A stretch of 64,000 nucleotides of DNA from NCBI GenBank assembly GCA_038501625.1, contig JAZAYU010000117.1, forward strand, positions 248,001 to 312,000, written 5' to 3'. Origin of the DNA: Corbicula japonica. Its lineage: Eukaryota; Mollusca; Bivalvia; Venerida; Cyrenidae. Under the pieces are notes generated by a model. The model ran no database searches. It had not been told where the DNA came from and was given only the letters and a program-made list of their open reading frames with translations. This document shows positions 13,601-22,600 of the stretch, in pieces. How positions within the stretch are numbered: position 1 is the first letter of the stretch; each line of letters opens with the position of its first letter. The position numbers and the translations under genes were made by a program.

Positions 13601-16600
13601 TGGGTTCTCTTTGTCGTTAATTGTTTGTGGTGTCTTATTTGAAATTGATATTCTTATAAGCACTTGCTCTCTTTCCCTCTCTAAGAGTTCGCTGCGTTGG
13701 GAGGCTTTGCTTTCTGAGTGCGCCGATTCCTGATATGCATACTCACTTTTTTCAATGTTCTCATTTCAGATATTTCTGAAATATTTTTTATATGTCGAGC
13801 CGTAATTTAAGTACTATTCTTACGCGTAATTCGTCTTCTCGTCTTCTGTTTTCATTCTCTGAACTGCTTTCATCTTCTTCGACTACATTGTCTAACTGAC
13901 GACTATTTATTGTTTTATCCGCTGCAATTTCGTTTTCAGTGGGTTGTCTTTGAAAAGTTTGAACGTCTTTTGTAAAACATTCTGCAAAAATAATAACAAC
14001 AATTTAATATCAGTGATGTAACTATTTGTCTATTGTTCAACAACTTTAGAAGCGGTAACATCGCAAAAGAACATTAAACTGAGCCATTAGTATAGTTCGT
14101 GTCTCCAAAACTATAATAATTACGTGCAGATCGTTGTTTTGTTCTATCATTTGAATTTTTGACATGTTTACATGTACATGTAGTCGCTTTTAAAGTTACG
14201 TTTCAATCTATTGTAATATGTATGAAGATTTCTAGAGAAATCATGAAAAGAACGCATAAGATATTATCTGTTTCAGAAAACCATTATGAAATGTATGTAG
14301 CTCAAATGTAATTTAAACCCGTCTTTTGGAAATAACTGTATCCTAGCATATTTGTATCTTCAGAGAAAATCTTGCAAAATGAAATACTGATAACTCCAAT
14401 CATATAACGCATTCTTTGTAATACTTTCAACTATCTTCTTCCTCTATAGACAGAATAGCAATTGTGATTTATTCTCAATAATAAACAACATAGACTATAG
14501 TCAAAAAATTGATCTATAAAAATGTGATATGAAATTAACATGACGGATTCCCAAGTTTGTGTGCTTACTGATCAAAGGAAGTGCCCCGCTTGTTTTAGAA
14601 CCATGTGCGGCAGACCGTATTGATCTGACTGTTTGCATCAGGCCACACCCTTAACATGTTCGCACATATCGAGTGCTTTACTGTTCAAACTTATTTATAC
14701 AGTATTGAATACTCAATATTGAATACTCAATAAAAATAAATACACGATAAAGTACAACAAATCACCTTGTCTGTGCTTAATTGTATAAAGTTATACAAAC
14801 ACAAATACTTATAAATCATGATCATGATAAGGATTGGAGTGATTCATATATTTCAGCATTTATCCGGCAATTTTTTACAACTTTCGGATCCCAATATCAC
14901 TCGTATTCTAATTCATTTTTGGTTAAAGCAGAGCTTATACGTTGGCGTGTTTAACGCCCATTTCAAATTAGTTTCAAACATCGAATTTTATCTTTTATAT
15001 CTTGAAATCTGACTACTTACTCATAAGCAAACACGATTGCAGCTTAATTTTAACCAAAAATCAAATGTTGCAGCCACGATCTATCAAAAACCTGGGTCTT
15101 TTAACATGTTTAATGTAGAAATACCCTTTTGAGACACTATGTGACACGCTAGTGGACGGGTTTAATTTGAGAATTGTCGTTTGAAATTAGCTAATCAATT
15201 CGCCATTTTGATCGGAACGCATGATAAAATACGAAATCCGAAATCAGATCAGGAAATTAATGGCTGATGCGCGATGCTCATACTGCGAACATTGTTTTTG
15301 AAGATATTTTAAAAACGAGATAAATTTATGTTGCATAAATCCAAATTAAATTGAAATTCATTAATAGAGATTCATCAAGTATAATGTTTTGGTCATGATA
15401 ATTATTATATTAAAAATCAGAATACAAGTTTTATCGATGTCTTTTAAACATTCGATATATGCTAAATATTTTAGAGGCGTAAGGAACTGTTATTTGAAGG
15501 CATGTGTGCACGAGATTAACGACACTTATCCCTATGTTGAGGAATGTGGTGTATCCTGATTGTGGAGTTTAGAGGCAAATATCCTTTTAAAAAATAAACA
15601 TGTATACGACAAAATTTTCAGCTTTTAGAATGAAAAGCGATTCGTGGTAGGGATGGTTTTATATGGGATACACATTATTATACAGAATCATCAAATTGTC
15701 TCCACACGCTCGGCGTGTAAAACAGTCTGTCAACAGTTTTGAGTTCATGACAAACAAAATCTGTGACTAACATTTCCACAGTGTGTAACGTTAGATAACA
15801 ATGCTGTGAGATATTAACCAGATATATATCAGACGTAAAGGTAATTTCATGTAACAACAATAGCTATAAAAGAATTGCAATTATTGTAAGTGTTATTTAA
15901 AAAAAACGATGCGTACCTGGTGAAGATGGTCTATCGTAAGCATCTTGTTGCTGTCTATGTTCACTAGAAAGTTGCGAATTTGGTTCGTTTGATCGTTCTT
16001 GAATGATTTCATGGGACGATTCTGATATTACTGCAACAAAAGATTCTTAAGTTAGAAGTTCGGCGCTCTCCTTATTAAAATACATTGAACTGTCTTCATC
16101 AGATAAAATCTAATATGCAATCAGTAAATTGATCTCAAATCTATATCTTCCGTTCTGCATACGTTCGCCCAGTTTTATCTGTAAAACAATTAACAGGATA
16201 AGTATCGATTAAATGCTTTCTAGAGAATTATATAAGTTTTTCGGTGAAATAAAAGTGGTATTTTCACCGTTTTGCAAACAGTGAAATACCACTTTCATTT
16301 TCAGGTTTATTTCACGTTGGTACCCAAACACACATAAAATTACGAATAAGGACAAAAAGAAAACGGGTTCAAGTTTGGGTACATGTATATGACATGACGT
16401 AACGTTATAAACAACCGTTTTTGCGCCATTGAATGCAGATTTTCTGTTAGATCACGCAAATTGTGCACTAAAAGCATAACTCAAAAAAAGTAAATTCAGG
16501 AAAGATAGAAACATATTTCGCTCGTGAACTCCGGAATTATGTATGTACTCACTCTGTGAATTTAGATGTCTATCTTAAGCTGGTAAAAACAAATATCCTA

Positions 16601-19600
16601 ATAGTATATAAACTGCATTGAACTCGCTTGCATATAAATATAAAATATTAACTTAACTTGTGTTTCAACTGTATCACAACCGGCGTAACAGGCACAGCCA
16701 GGAGCAATCGGCACACTCAGGAGTAGACACGTAAGTTTTTTCATATTTGACAGCAGTGTAAGTAATTACAAATTTCGCTGTTTCTTTATATTGGAGCGAA
16801 ATATCGGCTAATTTCATATGCCAAATAAAATCTACACTTTTCCGTTAATTTGTGAAATGGTAGAAGGAATATTTAACATTTTATCGCGATTTTAATTTAG
16901 AAATTTGTGTTAAAATCTTGAAGTTCTGCGTTTTAAAGCAAAATTCTCCAAAGATCTGATAATACAATTATTGTTACAATAATGTTACACTGATGTTACA
17001 AGTGTTACAGTGCGTGCAGAAATGTGTCAGGTTTAAAATTAAAAATGAATGTTATAATGTTAAAAATTAAAATGTTACAATGTTACAGAGATTTTGGGGA
17101 TGATGGCTCAAAAAGTAAAAATATCAATTTTCAATAGATTCTCAATACGTTACAGTGATGTTACAATAATGTTACACATATGTTACATGTGTTACAGTGC
17201 ATTCAGAAAAGTATCGATTTTATCTGAATGTTACAATGTTACAGTGATTTTGAAGATTAGGGCTCAAAAAGTAAAAAGAAAAAAATTCAATAGATTCTCA
17301 ATGCGTTACAGTAATGTTGCAATAATGTTACACTGATGTTACAAGTGTTACAGTGCGTGCAGAAATGGGCAAGGTTTAAAACCTTAATGTTACAATGTTA
17401 CAGTGATTTTGAAGATTAGGGCTTAAAAAGTAAAAAGATAAAATTTCAATAGATTCTTAATGCGTTACAGTAATGTTACATTAATTTTACACTGATGTTA
17501 CAAGTGTTACAGTGCAAGCAGAAATGTGTCGGACTTGAAATCTAAAAGCGTTAAATGCATTAATCTGCAATCTTGTAATTTCTATCACATATATGTTACC
17601 TGTGTTACAGGCAGTTACGTTTGTAACAAATGCGCAGTGTGTCGGTAATTTAGACCAATTCCGTGCGCTATAGATGGACTTTTACCGATATTTTTGTTTT
17701 GATGGAAGCGCAGGTTTGTTTTTGAGCGCTAGTAATTGTTCTTTGTATAGATGATGGAGAAACAGGCTAGCCAAATCGACAGGATAATCGGGGATAATAT
17801 TCATCTTATGATTAGTCAATGAATATTTAGTAGTATGCAGTTAGTTTATGTCGATTTTCTCAATATAATGGATTAAAGAACCTTATAACCTACATTACTT
17901 TAAGCGGCGGACTTCACGACGGCATGACTTCTCATTCATAATATTGAATGCCATTTGCATATCTAATGAACTCGGCCGCGTAGCTCGCTGTAATGTTGTT
18001 CTTTGCTTGTTGGATGATGGTTTTGTCCTGATCGGTTCAAACTACATCCGAAAGTACAAAAAGCACTTAAAATTCTTAAAATGTTGAGCTTGTGGTGTCT
18101 GCATAAAATTTAAGCCTGGTTTTGCTGTCACCGCAGAACCTTTTCAGCTGAATACGCATGTGGGCGCAATAATATTTCAAAAGCGCGTTCGATTTCTAGC
18201 GCCAACATTCAAAAAACGGTGCGAACCTGGTGAAGATGGTCTATCGTCATCATTTTGTTGCTGTTTATGATCACCTGAAAGTTGCGACTTTGGTTCGTTT
18301 GATCGTTCATAAATGATTTCTTCATGGGAATTTTCTGAGATTTCTTCAACAGAAGATTCTGAAAAGTCTTCATTAGAAGTTTCGGCGCTCTCTTTACTGT
18401 CATCAGTATATTGATCTAAAATCTTTTTCCTCCGTTCTGCAAACTTCTGTCTAGTATTATCTGTAAATTAATTAACAAGACAAGTATAGCATGCATGCTA
18501 TGTGGTGGAAATGGAAAAGTTCATAATTCACCAATAACGGTATACCGTTGTAAATAACAGTTCAAAATATATAGTCTATTGTATGAAACTTATAATTGCA
18601 TAAAACATTGTGTTCCTAATCCAGTTGTGCATCAAAGTTATCTTTCTTAAATTTGGCACAAAAGGACCCAGAAAACTAACCGCATTTTAAATGTGTGACC
18701 TAAATGCTTGAAAGTGGAATACGATCTTTCTTGAACTAGGGGTATCCCACCCAGGGGAATCCCATTTTAGAAAACATATTATTCCCCTTTCAGTTTTAAC
18801 AATAACAATTTCTATGCGCTAACCCGATTCTTAAATGCAGTGCAGCAAGGTCGTAACTCCGCCCTAAAAGTAGTTTTTATCCCAGAGTTCCTAGCGCCAA
18901 CGTACGCAGGTCATGTCTTGGACAGTGAACTGTGTTTTATACATTGTAGAAAACGGGCTCAAGTTTGGATATATATGACGTATTGACGTCACGTCATAAA
19001 CAAAAGTTTTTAGCGCAATTTCACGCATTTTTTCTATCACATTCTAAAACATTATGCACTTAAAGCCTAAAAACAAAATTACCAGTGAAAGATAGAAATA
19101 TATTTCTCTCGCGATGTTCGGAATTGTATATTTTCACTCGTGGGTTCGCAAACCGTGAAAATACGAATTCCGGAGCTCACTCGGTAAAATATATTTCTTT
19201 CTCACTTACTAGACAGAAAAATCTCTATTTTTAGCCGTGTGAGATTTCCTTATCTCACATGGCCTTATCTTACACTCCGCGTGCTCGCGTACTTCGTATT
19301 ATTGCGCACCATAATAATTGAGCACTTTCATTATTGATTTAGACTACGTCATGATGCTTATTTCTACGTCATTTAAATTTGTAAAGTGACGTAATTAAAC
19401 GAATGTTTACTTTTTCAAACATAGCAAACTGTTGACTTTGTTTTATCAGGATTTTGTTCAAAAATCATTTGGAAAGGATACACTCGGAGGTTGCTTAATT
19501 CTTAACGCTGGAACTCGGAAGTGTTTATCGTGGTATGATCTGCAAATGCTACTTTTTAAGTGTTTCATTCTTATACCGCTGTTGCGAGATTCGTTAAACA

Positions 19601-22600
19601 TCAGGATCTATGAAGAAAGTGAATGGAAAATAAAATAGGAAATATACTGCTGTTTAATCGGGATATTTCAACTGGTACAATCAATTTTTTTAATTGTGAC
19701 GAAATCACGGATAACCTTAAAAATCGCAGATCCTTATCCGTTTTCAACGGATGAACCAGCTGTTTTAATGCCATGAAAAAAACGATTCTTTTCATTTCTT
19801 TTATTTGTACCGATATTGTTGAAGGCCTACATGTTAGGGTTGTTAAACTTTGACAGGACTGTGTATTCGTGGCTGATTTACCGTCCCTACTAAAAGTTAC
19901 GCGAAAGAAATAGTTCTCTAAAATTGTTTTTTTTTAATGTTATAGAATTTTGTGTGAATCTTTAAGAAGTAAGTGAGACAAATAATCAATCATTGGTATT
20001 CGGCGACGATCGCGGTATCCCAACCCTCGGGCAATGCTTTCCAGACACAAATTCGGCACAGACTCGTTTCCGTCTGGAAAGCATTACCGTCGGGTTGAGA
20101 TGCCTTGATCTTCGCCGAATACCAATGATAGATTCTCTTTATCTTATACTGGTAAAAACAAATATCCTCTATATGTTTGCGACGGTTGTTCTCTCTGAGT
20201 TACGCAGGATGACTCCAAAGTTATAACTCAATTTTTAACCATGCATTCCGGTTGTGTAAACACAAGGGGAGAAACACCTCGAGAAGTTACTTGCATGTCC
20301 GCTCAAAATATGAAGAACGTAGACCTGGTTTGAGACACGCATTATAAGATAAAAAAAAATAACACAATAATATCATAGTAACATTTTTTGACTTGTCGTT
20401 ATCTGTTGTTTTTTTAAGAAATGATCTATTAATTTTGTTTCGAATGTATTTATGCATGTAGCAGTAAATCTATAAATAGAGATCGGGTACCCTGCCTTTT
20501 TTTATATCCGTTAGTAAAGAACAGACACCAGTTAGTTGGTGTTTCCGCTCTCTGCAGAAGAAACGTTGTAACACCTTGCAATAACGTAACAATCTTGCAT
20601 GTAATAAAATTTATTAACACAAGGAATTTCCATAACCGTTAGGATATATTTCAATTCCTACGGCAAAAGTCTCTAATTTAAACGGCTTTTTACACACAAA
20701 AAATGCACTTTTTTAGTCCCAGTCACTCAGACGCTCTGATTTTGCAGAGGCGATCAGTACGTCTAAAGACATTGTTTGTTCAAAAATCGGACGCTTCACT
20801 TCGGCAAGTAAAGAACACACGCTACATCAAAAAAGTGTTAACATACAAGCGACGAAGAAGAAATGGCAGAAACGAAATTGATGTAATACTTAGCAGATGC
20901 TTATTTTGAGAGTTATACCTGTATGTGCTGTCCACTTGCCATCCAGAAGATTTACTGTCATTTTACCAACATGGACATCAATCCCTTCTGTGGGCACTCG
21001 AGTGTCAATCTCTACATCTTGATTTAATAACCGCTTTGTCAGAACCGTTTTGCCCACACCACAGTGCCCAACGATCATCACTCGAATGTTATAGACCTTT
21101 TCTTGTCCTTTTGCTAGCGCTGTTTTGTATTGGTCGATAGCAGTTTGATCCATTCTAAGAATTTCTAATGGAAGTGTGCTCCCTACAAATAAATTTAATA
21201 AAAGTAAATCACAAAATATGCTTGTATTATTGGGATACTTAGTCTACTTGTTTTTAGAATTGGTTGAAATCAATGGGATTTATAAAAAAGAAGCCGTCAC
21301 GGTGCTAGAAATAATTATCTCATATTCAATCAATAATTTAATAAATTTTATTCCGATTTGAACTGTTTAATGTGTGTGCCTTTAAATTAATGCAAATTTG
21401 CTGTCACATTAAACAAAAATCCTTAGTTTTTTTTCTATGACATCATCTGTTTTCAAATAGTATAGTTGCCATTTTGAATAATTTGCATAGCATTTATTGT
21501 TCTTGGGTATCAAGTAGCGATGAAAAGTTATAGACAGGAGTCTAATAAGAGCTTGCAATAGTAGATATAATTTATTGCGAAAAAAACTAATAATTTTGAT
21601 GTTGGAAAACTATAATCACAGAATACATACTTTTATATTTTTTGCTTATAATTGGAAATAAAAAAAGGAATTTATGAGATTGTTAACATATTTGAAATAT
21701 TACGTGATGCTATGTTCTCACTTTAAGCATATTTGTTATCTAACTAAATTTGTGTAAAACAGCAACATCGAATACAATACAAAATACTACATGTATTCCT
21801 AATACAAGCATACCTGTTTTAATTGCAAATGATGCATCCGACCTGTCGATATGCAAACCATGTAAAAGTGATAATGTCGGCGTTGTATTGATCACGTTCA
21901 CAATCGTCCTCCACTCCTCCCTGGTTGGTCCATTACACTTTTTTACCTCCACCGTGACCGCATGTTGCAGCTGGCCGACACTGAGTAACAGTTCTCTCCA
22001 CTTAATAGACGACATTGTGACGGAGGATAGCTTCACATGTTCTAGCTGCGTCATGTCAGGTGAGAAGCGCGGTATGACGTCACCCATATCGATGTTTTTA
22101 AGCTGGAGGTGCTGTAGCTGAGTTAATGTAGGAATGATCATCTCCTGGCAGGATGTCATCCTGCATAACGTTAATGATGATAGGACCGGTGCCGAGCGTA
22201 GATCTTGCCACAATGTGGCGCTGGCTCTGGCTGTCATCTTCTCTCCCCATGGCCGGAGCTCGAGCTTCTCCAGACATGCTGGATTCACGTGGAGCTCTCT
22301 ACATGGTACTTCATCGAGATGCAGTATCTTCAGCTCGTTCAGACGATGTAGGTCCAAGGTGACGTCACAATCACGGTACTGACCCCTGTGGTCCGAGCAG
22401 TTTATCCCCTCCAGCTTGAGCTGTGTCAGTGTTGTGGTCTGGTTGATATAAGCATAGAGACATTTAAGGTTACTGTGAGTCATCTTAACGCTAACAAGAT
22501 ACAATGATTGTAAGCATGTCAGTCCTGTGAGCGCCGTTATACTGATATCGGACAGAGAGATACCTGGCCATACTGATGATGATAGTGTCAGACATTTAGT

